64,000 nt of DNA from VAXT01 sp963794605 (lineage in GTDB: Bacteria; Actinomycetota; Thermoleophilia; Gaiellales; Gaiellaceae), in contig CAWCEN010000002.1 of assembly GCA_963794605.1 (NCBI GenBank), positions 682,001 through 746,000 on the forward strand, given 5' to 3'. This document shows, piece by piece, positions 34,952 to 43,638 of the stretch. The translations under genes and the position numbers were made by a program. A model generated the notes under the pieces. The model had not been told where the DNA came from and ran no database searches. It saw only the letters and a list, made by a program, of their open reading frames with translations. Position 1 is the stretch's first letter, and each line of letters begins with the position of its first letter.

Positions 34952-35585
34952 CCCGGACGCTCGGCACCGCATGGTCGAGGACCAGCTTCGCGCGCGGGAC
35001 ATCGTCGACCAACGCGTCCTCGACGCGATGGAGCGCGTGCCGCGCGAGCTCTTCGTCCCCGACGGCGAGCAGCACCGGGCGTACGCCGACGCAGCGCTGC
35101 CGATCGGCCACGGGCAGACGATCTCGCAGCCCTACATGGTCGCGCGCATCGCGGAGGCGCTGGGGCTCGCCGGTGGCGAGAAGGTGCTCGACGTCGGCAC
35201 TGGCTCCGGCTACCAGGCCGCAGTGCTTGCGGAGCTCGCCGGCGAGGTGCACACCATCGAGCGCATCCCCGAGCTCGCCGAGCAGGCTCGCAAGAACTTC
35301 GCGGCCGCCGGCTACGACCGCGTCCAGGTGCACGTCGGTGACGGCTCGCTCGGCCTTCCCGACGAGGCCCCGTTCACGGCGATCGCTGTCGCCGCGGCCG
35401 CACCGGGGCTCCCCGAGCTCCTCTACGACCAGCTCGAGCCACGCGGGCGCCTCGCCGTTCCGGTCGGCGGCCGCTGGGGCCAGCGGTTAGAGGTGATCGT
35501 GCGCAGCCCGGAGGGACCGGCGATCGTCCACTCCGTCCCGTGCCGCTTCGTGCCGCTCGTCGGCGAGCAGGGCTTTAGGAAATGA
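34941..35585 (+). CDS. pcm: Protein-L-isoaspartate O-methyltransferase
   Basis: A 214-residue SAM-dependent enzyme that repairs isoaspartyl residues. SAM-binding motif I is VLDVGTGSGYQAAVLAEL; the N-terminal MVEDQLRARDIVDQRVLDAM and RVPRELFVP and the region ALPIGHGQTISQPYMVA are diagnostic. Full length. The stop is followed immediately by a two-hairpin repeat. Confidence 0.93.
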   Translation: MSADPDARHRMVEDQLRARDIVDQRVLDAMERVPRELFVPDGEQHRAYADAALPIGHGQTISQPYMVARIAEALGLAGGEKVLDVGTGSGYQAAVLAELAGEVHTIERIPELAEQARKNFAAAGYDRVQVHVGDGSLGLPDEAPFTAIAVAAAAPGLPELLYDQLEPRGRLAVPVGGRWGQRLEVIVRSPEGPAIVHSVPCRFVPLVGEQGFRK

Positions 35586-35642
35586 ATTTTTCGCCACCGG
35601 GCGAAAAATGTGAAGCCCCACGGCAAAGCCATGGGGCGAACC
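35586..35642 (+). repeat. Double-hairpin repeat, family 2 copy
   Basis: Directly after pcm. Hairpin 1: ATTTTTCGCC/GGCGAAAAAT (35586-35595/35600-35609). Then GTGA, then hairpin 2: GCCCCA/TGGGGC with inner GGC/GCC (35615-35637), then GAACC. The order stem-GTGA-stem-GCGAAC is shared with 49639-49828, with compensatory changes in both stems. Confidence 0.75.
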
Positions 35643-35664
35643 TCAGACGAGTGGCGTCGGCAGA

Positions 35665-35931
35665 GTGAAGCGTGCGCACGTCGTCGTGCACGGCGCCGTG
35701 CAGGGCGTCTTCTTCAGGGTCGAGACACGGGACCGGGCGCGCTCGCTCGGCCTCGGCGGCTGGGTCCGGAACACGACCGACGGGTCGGTCGAGGCGGTCT
35801 TCGAGGGCGACGACGAACGGGTCGAGTCGATGGTCTCGTGGTGCAACCGCGGGCCGCGCGGCGCGCGCGTCGCCGACGTCGACGTGACCTGGGCGGAACC
35901 GCAGGGCGAGGACGGCTTCGCGATCCGATGA
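35665..35931 (+). CDS. acyP: Acylphosphatase
   Basis: An 88-residue acylphosphatase hydrolysing carboxyl-phosphate anhydrides. The active-site Arg is in VQGVFFRVETRDRAR and the Asn in GGWVRNTTDGSVEAVFEG. GTG 35665. The TGA overlaps the ATG of the PRC-like gene as ATGA. Confidence 0.93.
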   Translation: MKRAHVVVHGAVQGVFFRVETRDRARSLGLGGWVRNTTDGSVEAVFEGDDERVESMVSWCNRGPRGARVADVDVTWAEPQGEDGFAIR

Positions 35932-36230
35932 GTTTCCACGTCACACGGTCCGGGCAGAATGTGATTCGAGTGACTGGGGTCGAGCTCCTCAACAAGCGGG
36001 TCGTTCTGAACGGCGTCGAGCTGGGACGCGTCGTCGACGTGATCCTCGACGAGACGGGTGAGCGGCCTGTCGGCTTCGACGTGCTCTGCGGCGACGGCAG
36101 CCACCGGTTCCTGCCCTACGCGGCGGCGCTCCATGGCGGCGAGGAGCTCGAGGTGGGGTCCTCGCTCGTGCTCCTCGGGCGCGATCAGCTCGAGTTCTAC
36201 CGGCGCCACGGCCGCGCTCTCCGCTCCTAG
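35928..36230 (+). CDS. PRC-barrel-like protein
   Basis: A 100-residue protein with the PRC-barrel pattern: LLNKRVVLNGVELGRVVDVILDE in small pieces, then VGFDVLCGDGSHRFLPYAAA. Usually a beta-barrel module in RNA-processing or photosynthetic proteins, here alone with a C-terminal helix. ATG 35928 overlaps the acylphosphatase stop; the longer frame from 35610 runs through the repeat and is rejected. Confidence 0.75.
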   Translation: MSFHVTRSGQNVIRVTGVELLNKRVVLNGVELGRVVDVILDETGERPVGFDVLCGDGSHRFLPYAAALHGGEELEVGSSLVLLGRDQLEFYRRHGRALRS

Positions 36231-36258
36231 GCGCAGGCGCTGCTACATTCGCCCGCTG

Positions 36259-36690
36259 ATGAGCAACGGGGCGTCGAGCATCGCAACACGAGCGTCGAGC
36301 GCGCTCCGGCGACCGCACAACTGGGTCCAGCTCGCCAAGTTCTGCACGGTCGGTGCGGCCGGGTACGCCGTCAACCTCGTCGTCTACGCATCGCTCGTCG
36401 GCGCAGGACTGCACTACAACCTCGCGGCGGCCTGCTCGTTCCTCGTCGCGGTCACGAACAACTACACCTGGAACCGGCTCTGGACGTTCCGCGGCCAGCG
36501 CGGCCACGTCGGCTACCAGGGCCTCCGCTTCTTCGTCGTCTCGCTGCTCGCACTCGCCGCCAACGAGCTGCTGCTGACCGTGTTCGTGGCCGGCGGCGCC
36601 GGGAAGATCGTCGGGCAGGCGATCGCGATCGTGCTCGTCACGCCGATCAACTTCGTCGGCAACAAGCTCTGGTCGTTCCGGCGACGGTAG
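36259..36690 (+). CDS. GtrA-like flippase-type membrane protein
   Basis: A 143-residue GtrA family protein with four membrane segments. The family pattern is QLAKFCTVGAAGYAVNLVVY, NNYTWNRLWTFRG and TPINFVGNKLWSFRRR. Such proteins are thought to move lipid-linked sugars across the membrane, which fits the GT87-like genes that follow. ATG 36259. Confidence 0.9.
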   Translation: MSNGASSIATRASSALRRPHNWVQLAKFCTVGAAGYAVNLVVYASLVGAGLHYNLAAACSFLVAVTNNYTWNRLWTFRGQRGHVGYQGLRFFVVSLLALAANELLLTVFVAGGAGKIVGQAIAIVLVTPINFVGNKLWSFRRR

Positions 36691-36694
36691 GCCC

Positions 36695-38521
36695 GTGACG
36701 CGGCGAGTCGTCCTCGCCCTGCTCGCGGTCGCGGTGCTCGCGCCAGCGGCCCACGCAGCGACCGGGACGGGAACGACACAGACCCTCCCGAACCGGTTCA
36801 CCCCGAAGGTTGGCCCCGCTCAGCTGAACGAGAAGCGCGTGACCGCGATCTTCCTGCGGGACGACAAGGTGGCCGACTGGCTCGACCGCTACCCAAAGAA
36901 GGAACTCGTGACGGACGCGACCTTCGACAAGGACCGGCGCGACTGGAGCATCGGCGTCTGGTCGAGCTCAGCGGGCGAGATCGCGACCGGGCGCGTCGAC
37001 GACGAGACGGGCGCCGTCACCGAGGCGTGGACCGGGCCGCAAGTGGCGTGGAAGATGGCCCGCGGCACGAAGGGCGCCTTCGGCGGGCGGCAGATCAACA
37101 GCCTTCCGATCTGGCTCGGCCTCTGCGGCATCTTCTTGCTCGGGCTCGCCGACTTCCGAAAGCCCCTGACGATGCGGAACCTCGACCTCGTCGTGCTGCT
37201 CTCGTTCTCCGTGTCGCTCTGGTTCTTCAACCGCGGCGACATTCTCACGGCTGTGCCGCTCGCGTATCCGCCGATGGCCTACCTCCTCGCGCGGATGGTC
37301 TGGTTGGCCTGGCGCGGCGGGCCGGAGCGTGGGCGCTCGGTGTGGCCGGTCTGGCTGCTCGCGTCCGCGACGATCTTCCTCGCCGGGTTCCGCATCGGCC
37401 TCAACATGCGGAACTCGAACGTGATCGACGTCGGGTACTCGGGCGTGATCGGGGCGGACCGGATCGTCCACGGTGAGTCGCCGTACGGGCACATGCCGAA
37501 AGAAGGCTCACTGAAGCCGTGCGGCCCGGCGGACGCGGCCGGCGAGATCCGTGAGCGGATCCAGACGAACAGCCGCTGCGAGTCGGCGAACGAGCGCGGC
37601 GACACGTACGGGCCGGTCGCGTACGAGTCGTACGTTCCGGCCTACCTGCTGTTCGGTTGGAGCGGGCGCTGGGACCGGCTGCCGACCGCGCACGCCACGG
37701 CCGTTCTCTTCGACCTGCTCGCGCTCCTCGGCCTGGCCCTGCTCGGGCGTCGCTTCGGTGGGATGCGCCTGGCGGCGACGCTTCCGTTTGCGTGGGCCGC
37801 GTACCCGTTCACGCAGTACGTGTCGAGCTCGAACACGAACGACGCGATCATGCCGGTGTTCCTGATCTTCGGCTTCTGGCTCGTCACATCCGCGTTCGCG
37901 CGGGGTGCGTTTCTGGCCCTGGCGGGGTGGTCGAAGTTCGGCGCGCTCCTGCTCGTGCCGTTGTGGGGGTCGTATCCGGAAGCGAAGCTTCCTGTCCGCG
38001 CGCAAGCGCGGACCAGTGGAGGGAGTCCGGGAGAACCGGGAGGTTCCCCCGGCGGCTCAAGACTCCCTCTCTTTGCAGCTGGTTTTGCGGTCGCGACCGC
38101 CGCCGCCTTCTCGATCCTCCTCCTCGAGCCGAGCCCGGCGCACGCAGCCCGCGTCTTCTGGGACCGCACCTTCGGCTGGCAGGTCGGCCGCGACTCTCCG
38201 TTCTCGATCTGGGGCTGGGGCCAGTACCACGCGGCCGGGATTCCCGACCTCGGCCCCTTGCAGCAGCTCGCGATCGCGCTCCTCCTCGCCGGAGCGATCG
38301 CGTGCTACTTCGTCCCGCGGCGCAAGACGCCGCTCCAGCTCGCCGCGCTGACTGCAGCCGTGCTGATCGGCTTCGAGCTGACGTTGACGCACTGGTTCTA
38401 CCTCTACATCCCGTGGTTCTTCCCCTTCGTTGCCTTCGTCGTGCTGGCCGCCCGCCGCCGGCGGGTGGAAACTGTTCCGGCGCATGACGACGCTGAGCGC
38501 GAGCTCGTCCCGGCCGGCTGA
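36695..38521 (+). CDS. GT87-like polytopic membrane protein with in-frame repeat insertion
   Basis: A 608-residue protein: signal peptide (VVLALLAVAVLAPAAHA), an extracytoplasmic N-terminal domain of about 120 residues, then about ten membrane segments with loops such as GADRIVHGESPYGHMP and YVSSSNTNDAIMPVFLIFG, like DUF2029/GT87 lipid-linked sugar transferases. Residues about 432-453, Gly/Ser/Pro-rich, are encoded by a family-1 hairpin repeat (37991-38052), inserted in frame between two membrane segments without breaking the gene. GTG start at 36695. Confidence 0.8.
   Translation: MTRRVVLALLAVAVLAPAAHAATGTGTTQTLPNRFTPKVGPAQLNEKRVTAIFLRDDKVADWLDRYPKKELVTDATFDKDRRDWSIGVWSSSAGEIATGRVDDETGAVTEAWTGPQVAWKMARGTKGAFGGRQINSLPIWLGLCGIFLLGLADFRKPLTMRNLDLVVLLSFSVSLWFFNRGDILTAVPLAYPPMAYLLARMVWLAWRGGPERGRSVWPVWLLASATIFLAGFRIGLNMRNSNVIDVGYSGVIGADRIVHGESPYGHMPKEGSLKPCGPADAAGEIRERIQTNSRCESANERGDTYGPVAYESYVPAYLLFGWSGRWDRLPTAHATAVLFDLLALLGLALLGRRFGGMRLAATLPFAWAAYPFTQYVSSSNTNDAIMPVFLIFGFWLVTSAFARGAFLALAGWSKFGALLLVPLWGSYPEAKLPVRAQARTSGGSPGEPGGSPGGSRLPLFAAGFAVATAAAFSILLLEPSPAHAARVFWDRTFGWQVGRDSPFSIWGWGQYHAAGIPDLGPLQQLAIALLLAGAIACYFVPRRKTPLQLAALTAAVLIGFELTLTHWFYLYIPWFFPFVAFVVLAARRRRVETVPAHDDAERELVPAG
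37991..38052 (+). repeat. Hairpin repeat, family 1 copy D, inside a coding region
   Basis: Hairpin GTCCGCGC/GCGCGGAC (37994-38001/38006-38013) then an 11-bp hairpin CCGGGAGAACC/GGTTCCCCCGG with one mismatch (38027-38037/38042-38052). Aligns with the minus strand of 20084-20140 including the stretch GGACCAGTGGAGGG. It lies wholly within the membrane-protein gene and is translated. Confidence 0.8.
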
Positions 38522-39743
38522 GGCCGGCTTCGCCTTCGCGGCGACGCTTGTCGCGGTCACCCTCTTCCTCGTCGGCTGGGGCGTGCTCCACCGCGGGTTC
38601 TTCACGCACGATCGGATCATCGACACTCCGGTCTACGAGCGCTACGGCTCCGCGATCGACTCCGGACAGGTGCCGTACCGCGACTTCGCGCTCGAGTATC
38701 CGCCGGGCGCGCTGCCTGTGTTCGTGCTGCCGGCGCTCGGCGGCGCGCACGGGGAAGCGTTTCGACACAGGTTCGAGTTCCTGATGGCGCTCCTCGGCGA
38801 GCTGATGGTCATCTGCGCTGCGGTCGTCCTCGTCGCGCTCGGAGCGGGACGGCGGCGGATGGTCGCAGCGCTCGGGTTCATCGCGCTCGCGGCAGTCGCG
38901 CTGGGCCCGGTCGTGCTCTCGCGGTTCGACCTCTGGCCGGCCGCGCTGACCGCTGCGGCGCTCGCAGCGCTCGTCTCCGGGCGCGCTCGGCTCGGGCTCC
39001 TGGCGCTCGGCGCCGCGGTCGCGGCGAAGCTCTACGCGGCGGTGCTCGTGCCTCTGATGCTCGTCTACGTGTGGCGGCGCTCAGGGAGGCGCGAGGCGCT
39101 CATCTGCAGCGCGCTACTGCTAACGGTCGTTGCCACCGCTTGGGTGCCGTTCCTCGTGCTCGCCCCGCACGGGGTCTGGGACAGCTTCTGGGCCCAGGTG
39201 TCGAGGCCGTTGCAGATCGAGAGCCTCGGCTCCGCGCTCCTTCTCGCCGCGCACCACGTGTTCGGGCTGGGCCTGACCGTCGAGTCGAGCCACGGCTCGC
39301 AGAACCTGGCCGGCGCGGCGCCCGACTCGATCGCCGTCTTGTTGTCGCTCGTCCAGTTCGCGGCGCTGCTCGCGACCTGGATCCTGTTCGCCCGCGGCCC
39401 GGCGACCCGCGAGCGGCTGCTCCTCGCGAGCGCGGCGGCCCTCGTCGCGTTCGTGGCGCTCGGCAAGGTGCTCTCACCGCAGTTCCTGATCTGGTTGATC
39501 CCGGTCGTCCCGCTCGTCTACGGGCGGCGCGGGTTGACCGCCTCGGTGCTGCTCGCGGCCGCGCTCGTCGCCACGCAGCTCTGGTTCCCGTACCGGTACT
39601 GGGAGCTGGCGCTCCACTTCGGGGTGCTCGAGTCGTGGCTCGTGCTGCTCCGCGACCTCGTGCTCGTCGCGCTCTTCGTCTACTTGGCGCGAGGGCTAGT
39701 CGAGAGAGACCCGGAACGTCTTGCAGCTCGTCGCGCGGCCTGA
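38484..39743 (+). CDS. GT87-like membrane glycosyltransferase
   Basis: A 419-residue polytopic protein with about ten membrane segments, an early loop YRDFALEYPPGALPVFVLPA with the acidic residues typical of GT-C fold mannosyltransferases, and FALSPQFLIW-like GKVLSPQFLIWLIPVVPL. It probably transfers a sugar from a polyprenyl-phosphate donor outside the membrane. ATG 38484 overlaps the preceding gene by 38 bases. Convergent with ymdB, overlapping by 48 bases. Confidence 0.82.
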   Translation: MTTLSASSSRPAEAGFAFAATLVAVTLFLVGWGVLHRGFFTHDRIIDTPVYERYGSAIDSGQVPYRDFALEYPPGALPVFVLPALGGAHGEAFRHRFEFLMALLGELMVICAAVVLVALGAGRRRMVAALGFIALAAVALGPVVLSRFDLWPAALTAAALAALVSGRARLGLLALGAAVAAKLYAAVLVPLMLVYVWRRSGRREALICSALLLTVVATAWVPFLVLAPHGVWDSFWAQVSRPLQIESLGSALLLAAHHVFGLGLTVESSHGSQNLAGAAPDSIAVLLSLVQFAALLATWILFARGPATRERLLLASAAALVAFVALGKVLSPQFLIWLIPVVPLVYGRRGLTASVLLAAALVATQLWFPYRYWELALHFGVLESWLVLLRDLVLVALFVYLARGLVERDPERLAARRAA

Positions 39744-40475
39744 GCCGTTGCACTCGATGAGCGCGCCCTCGAGGCGAATGTCACCGTCAGCCGTCTCGAA
39801 CCGGACCGGGATCCCGGTCCGCATGCGCTTGATCGCGAGCTCGGCCTTGACGCCGATCACCGAATCGTGCGGGCCGGTCATGCCCGCGTCCGTAATCGCG
39901 GCCGTCCCCCCGGGCTGGACACGCGCGTCGTTCGTCTGGATGTGCGTATGCGTGCCGAGGACGGCCGTCACCTGACCGTCCAGGTAGCGCGCCAACGCAA
40001 CTTTCTCGCTCGTCGCCTCGCCGTGGAAGTCGACGACGATGACCGGCGTCTCGCGCTTCACCTCGTCGACGAGCTCGTCGACGATCTCGAACGGCGTCAC
40101 CGCGGGTGCCATGAAGAGGTCGCCGAGGAGGTTGATCACGCCGACCCGGGTTCCGTCACGCGCCGCGACAACCGTGGAGCCGCGGCCGGGCGACGACGCG
40201 GCGAGGTTCGCGGGGCGGATCACGCGGTCGGTGCCGGACAGGTACGGGACGATCTCGCGGCGTCGCCAGACGTGGTTCCCGAGCGTGATCACGTCGACGC
40301 CGGAGTCGAGTAGCGCGTCGGCGATCTTCGGCGTGATCCCGAGCCCGTCGGCTGCGTTCTCGCCGTTCGCAACGACGAAGTCCAGCCCGAGCTCCTCGCG
40401 TAAGCCCGGGACGAGCTCCTCGACCGCGCGGCGGCCCGGGCGCCCGTTCACGTCTGCGACAAAGAGGATTTTCAG
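39696..40475 (-). CDS. YmdB family metallophosphoesterase
   Basis: A 259-residue phosphoesterase of the YmdB (TIGR00282) family, which in Bacillus hydrolyses 2',3'-cyclic nucleotides. Motifs: KILFVADVNGRPGRRA at the N-terminus with metal-binding Asp8, FVVANGENAADGLG, DVITLGNHVWRRR, VDFHGEATSEK and VLGTHTHIQTND. The metal Asp lies upstream of the first GTG (40451); the only fitting start is CTG 40475, which overlaps the TGA of the preceding gene as CTGA. Convergent with the GT87-like gene. Confidence 0.85.
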   Translation of the reverse strand: MKILFVADVNGRPGRRAVEELVPGLREELGLDFVVANGENAADGLGITPKIADALLDSGVDVITLGNHVWRRREIVPYLSGTDRVIRPANLAASSPGRGSTVVAARDGTRVGVINLLGDLFMAPAVTPFEIVDELVDEVKRETPVIVVDFHGEATSEKVALARYLDGQVTAVLGTHTHIQTNDARVQPGGTAAITDAGMTGPHDSVIGVKAELAIKRMRTGIPVRFETADGDIRLEGALIECNGSGRATSCKTFRVSLD

Positions 40476-41254
40476 GGTGTTGCCAGTGTTGCCGCGGGAT
40501 GGATCTCGAACGAGACGTGGTTGCCGGCGTCCTGTGTGTACCGCGCCAGCGCCTGCTGCTCGACCTCCGAGAAGTCGATGACCGTGCCGATCTTCGAGAT
40601 CGACGATGCGACCGACGACCCAACGGTCAGCGCCGGGTCTGGGCGAAGGTGCGTGACGCGGACGACGAGTGCCGGCGCGGTCGTCGGCTGGATGTCGATC
40701 CGGGACCCGAACGTCTGGCCGCGCAACGTCAGCGGCGTGATCCCGACGATCGTCCCGTCGACCGGCGAGTAGACGTCGGTGCCGACCGCCGCGCCCACGT
40801 CGAGCGACGCCGTGCTCGGTCCGCTCTCGCCGCCGAGTGTGTAGTAGGACAGCCCGTGCTCGCTGCCTCCGAAGAGCCGGCTCGCGATTCGCCGCAGGAG
40901 ACCCTCGTTCGCCTGACGCCCGACGGGCTCCATCGCGAGCGCGCCTTCGCCGACCCCGTGGTAGCCGATCGCGGTGACGCGGTCCTGCGCGATCGGGAGC
41001 TGCAGCCGGAGCGATCCGCGCAGGGCTACGACCTGCGGGCGCGGCTGACCGGCCGGCAGGAACCGGTTCGCGGGCGCGGGCCGCGTCTGCGTGGGCTGCG
41101 ACGAGCCGCTGGTGCCGAAGGCGGTGAGCAGAAACGTGACGAGAAGCGCGATCGAAACCGCGACCAAACCGGCGATGCGCCGGGTTCTCCGTCTCGCCGA
41201 CGCTCGAGCCTTCGACGTGCGGCGCGCCTGCCCGGGGGCGCGGGGCGAGGGCAT
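40472..41254 (-). CDS. M23-like (LytM) membrane-anchored protein, start uncertain
   Basis: A protein of at least 260 residues: basic N-terminus, one membrane anchor (IAGLVAVSIALLVTFLLTAF) and an extracytoplasmic domain like M23 peptidases (VGTDVYSPVDGTIVGI, HLRPDPALTVGSSV, GNHVSFEI). The usual H-x-x-x-D zinc pair and H-x-H are not all visible, so it may be non-catalytic. ATG 41254 is used; the frame stays protein-like up to about 41428, where TTG 41290 or CTG 41428 could be the start. The 652-residue frame further upstream covers the permease gene and is rejected. Confidence 0.65.
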   Translation of the reverse strand: MPSPRAPGQARRTSKARASARRRTRRIAGLVAVSIALLVTFLLTAFGTSGSSQPTQTRPAPANRFLPAGQPRPQVVALRGSLRLQLPIAQDRVTAIGYHGVGEGALAMEPVGRQANEGLLRRIASRLFGGSEHGLSYYTLGGESGPSTASLDVGAAVGTDVYSPVDGTIVGITPLTLRGQTFGSRIDIQPTTAPALVVRVTHLRPDPALTVGSSVASSISKIGTVIDFSEVEQQALARYTQDAGNHVSFEIHPAATLATP

Positions 41255-41452
41255 GCGCGGCACCGTAACCGATGTGTCTTCGTCCTGCAAAAAGGGTTCA
41301 GACGCACGGGTTTGTAGGAGCTCGAGCCGAGGTGAGGGCGGGGCTTCCTCCCAAACGTCCGGAGGTTCCAGCGCGAGAGACCCCTCCTCGAAGGCGGACC
41401 AGTCCCATGCGGGCGGCCTGAGCGTCAGGACCTGGGCGGTACGATTCGGCTC

Positions 41453-42679
41453 ATGTCGGGCGGGGCGCCGACCATCCAGATTCCCCGCTGGATCCAGCTG
41501 GTCGGCCTTCCGATCCTCGCGCTGATCGTGCTCCTGATCGTAGGGAAGGTCTTTCACGCGGTCTTCCTGTTCCTCGTCGCCGCGCTGATCGCGCTCCTGC
41601 TCAACCCGCTGGTGCGCTCCCTGGAACGACTCCGGATCCCCCGCGGCTTCTCCATCGCGATCGTCTACCTCAGCTTCGCGGCCGCGCTGGTCGCTGTTGT
41701 GATCGCCGTGAGTGTGATCGTCATCGACCGGACGCAGTCGGCTGCCAATCGGATCGACAACTACCTTACGACCGAAAGCGGACGGCCTCCGCAGACGGGA
41801 TTCGAGCGGGACGTCGACCGTCTCCAGCTCTGGCTGGACACGCATCACCTGGAGCGGGTCGACGTCAAGAAGCAGGGCACCGAGTTCGCTCAGAACATCA
41901 AGGGCAAGGACGTCGAGAAATACACGACGGACGTGATCGACTTCCTGCGCGGCGCGGCGATTTCGATCTTCCAGCTGATCTTCGCGCTCGTGCTGATCCT
42001 CGTGGTCTCGATCTACATGCTGCTCGACATGAGCCGGCTGAAAGCGGGGGTCGACCGGCGCTTTCCGCCCTCGCCCGGCAAACCTGGGCTGATCGTCCAG
42101 ATGGAGAGGGCGGTCGCCGGTTACGTGCGCGGGCAAGTGCTGCTCTCGTTGATCATCGGCACGAGCGCAGGGGTTGGGCTCTGGGTGCTCGGGACGGTGG
42201 GGCTCGTCCCCGGCGCGGACAAGTACGCGGTGATCTTCGGCGCCTGGGTCGCGGTGATGGAGCTGATCCCATACCTCGGGCCTTGGCTCGGCGCGATCCC
42301 GCCGATCATCTACGCGCTCGTCGTACACCCGATCTCGGCTGTCTGGGTCGCGCTCCTCTTCCTTGGGATCCACCAGATCGAGGGCCACATCGTCGTTCCA
42401 AACGTGATGGGGAGCGCGCTCCGGCTGCACCCGCTTCTCGTCATCTTCGGGCTGCTCGCGGGCGGAGAGCTGTATGGGCTGCCTGGGATCCTCGTCGCGC
42501 TGCCTTTCCTCGCAGTGATGCGCGCGATGTGGGAGTTCTTCGGCGAGCGGGTTCAGTTCGATTCCTGGAAGGGAGGCGCGCTGCCGGTTGAGGTCGATGT
42601 TGACGAGACGCGTTCTATAAAACCGGTGCCTCCTGAGAAGCCGCCCGAGGAGCCGCCCGAAGCTAAGGTGGCTCCGTGA
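41453..42679 (+). CDS. AI-2E transporter family (UPF0118) permease
   Basis: A 408-residue membrane protein with seven or eight hydrophobic segments and the family signature AVMELIPYLGPWLGAIPPII followed by HQIEGHIVVPNVMG. Members export AI-2 or exchange Na+/H+; the substrate is unknown. C-terminal tail is Pro/Glu-rich. ATG 41453. Its TGA overlaps the hemB GTG as GTGA. Confidence 0.9.
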   Translation: MSGGAPTIQIPRWIQLVGLPILALIVLLIVGKVFHAVFLFLVAALIALLLNPLVRSLERLRIPRGFSIAIVYLSFAAALVAVVIAVSVIVIDRTQSAANRIDNYLTTESGRPPQTGFERDVDRLQLWLDTHHLERVDVKKQGTEFAQNIKGKDVEKYTTDVIDFLRGAAISIFQLIFALVLILVVSIYMLLDMSRLKAGVDRRFPPSPGKPGLIVQMERAVAGYVRGQVLLSLIIGTSAGVGLWVLGTVGLVPGADKYAVIFGAWVAVMELIPYLGPWLGAIPPIIYALVVHPISAVWVALLFLGIHQIEGHIVVPNVMGSALRLHPLLVIFGLLAGGELYGLPGILVALPFLAVMRAMWEFFGERVQFDSWKGGALPVEVDVDETRSIKPVPPEKPPEEPPEAKVAP

Positions 42680-43638
42680 GCGCGTTTCCGGCCACTCGGC
42701 TGCGCAGGCTCAGGCGCTCGGGCGCTCTGCGCTCGCTCGTCCGCGAGACGCGCCTCGACCGCGCCGACTTCGTCTACCCGCTCTTCGTGGGGCCGGAGAG
42801 CCGCGCCAACGAGGAGCTGCCGGCGCTCGGTCGCTTCTCGGTCGACGACCTCTCGCGCGAGGTCGAGGAGCTGCTCGGCCTCGGCCTGTCCGCGGTGATC
42901 CTGTTCGGGATCCCCGAGGAGAAGGACGACGAGGGCTCGGACGCGTATGCGACCGATGGCATCGTCCAGCGGGCGCTCCGCTCGCTGCGTGAGCGGTATC
43001 CGGATCTCGTCCTCGTGACCGACGTGTGTCTCTGTGAGTACACCTCGCACGGTCACTGTGGTGTGATCGAAAACGGCGAGGTCGCGAACGACGCGACGCT
43101 TGGGTTACTCGCTCGGACGGCGGTCAGCCACGTCGAGGCCGGCGCCGACGTCGTCGCTCCGAGCGACATGATGGACGGGCGGGTGGCGGCGGTTCGGGCC
43201 GCGCTCGACGACGCGGGCTTCGGCGAGACGGCGATCGTCTCCTACGCGGCCAAGTACGCCTCGGCGTTCTACGGGCCGTTCCGCGAGGCGGCCGAGTCTG
43301 CTCCGTCGTTCGGCGACCGCCGCGGCTACCAGATGGACCCGGCGAACGTGCGCGAGGCGCTACGCGAGTGCGAGCTGGACGTGGCCGAGGGCGCGGACGC
43401 GCTGATCATCAAGCCGGCGCTCCCGAACCTGGACGTGATCCAGGCCGCCCGCGAGCGCTTCGACCTGCCGGTCGCGGCCTACAACGTCTCTGGCGAGTAC
43501 GCGATGGTGAAGGCGGCTGCAGCTCGCGGCTGGCTCGACGAGCGGCAGGCGGCGATCGAGTCGTTGACCGCGATCTCGCGCGCCGGCGCCGATTTCGTCG
43601 TCACGTACTGGGCCAAGGAGCTCGCCGCCTGGCTCTGA
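42676..43638 (+). CDS. hemB: Delta-aminolevulinic acid dehydratase (porphobilinogen synthase)
   Basis: A 320-residue HemB joining two 5-aminolevulinate molecules to porphobilinogen. Zinc-type cysteine segment DVCLCEYTSHGHCG, Schiff-base lysines in SYAAKYASAFYGPFREA and IIKPALPNLD, and the C-terminal YWAKELAAWL are all present. GTG 42676. The TGA overlaps a CTG that begins hemL. Confidence 0.95.
   Translation: MSAFPATRLRRLRRSGALRSLVRETRLDRADFVYPLFVGPESRANEELPALGRFSVDDLSREVEELLGLGLSAVILFGIPEEKDDEGSDAYATDGIVQRALRSLRERYPDLVLVTDVCLCEYTSHGHCGVIENGEVANDATLGLLARTAVSHVEAGADVVAPSDMMDGRVAAVRAALDDAGFGETAIVSYAAKYASAFYGPFREAAESAPSFGDRRGYQMDPANVREALRECELDVAEGADALIIKPALPNLDVIQAARERFDLPVAAYNVSGEYAMVKAAAARGWLDERQAAIESLTAISRAGADFVVTYWAKELAAWL

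Noticed and set aside
40472..42430. 652-residue minus-strand frame
   Set aside because: Only the part up to about 41428 looks like protein; the rest is the reverse complement of the AI-2E family permease gene.
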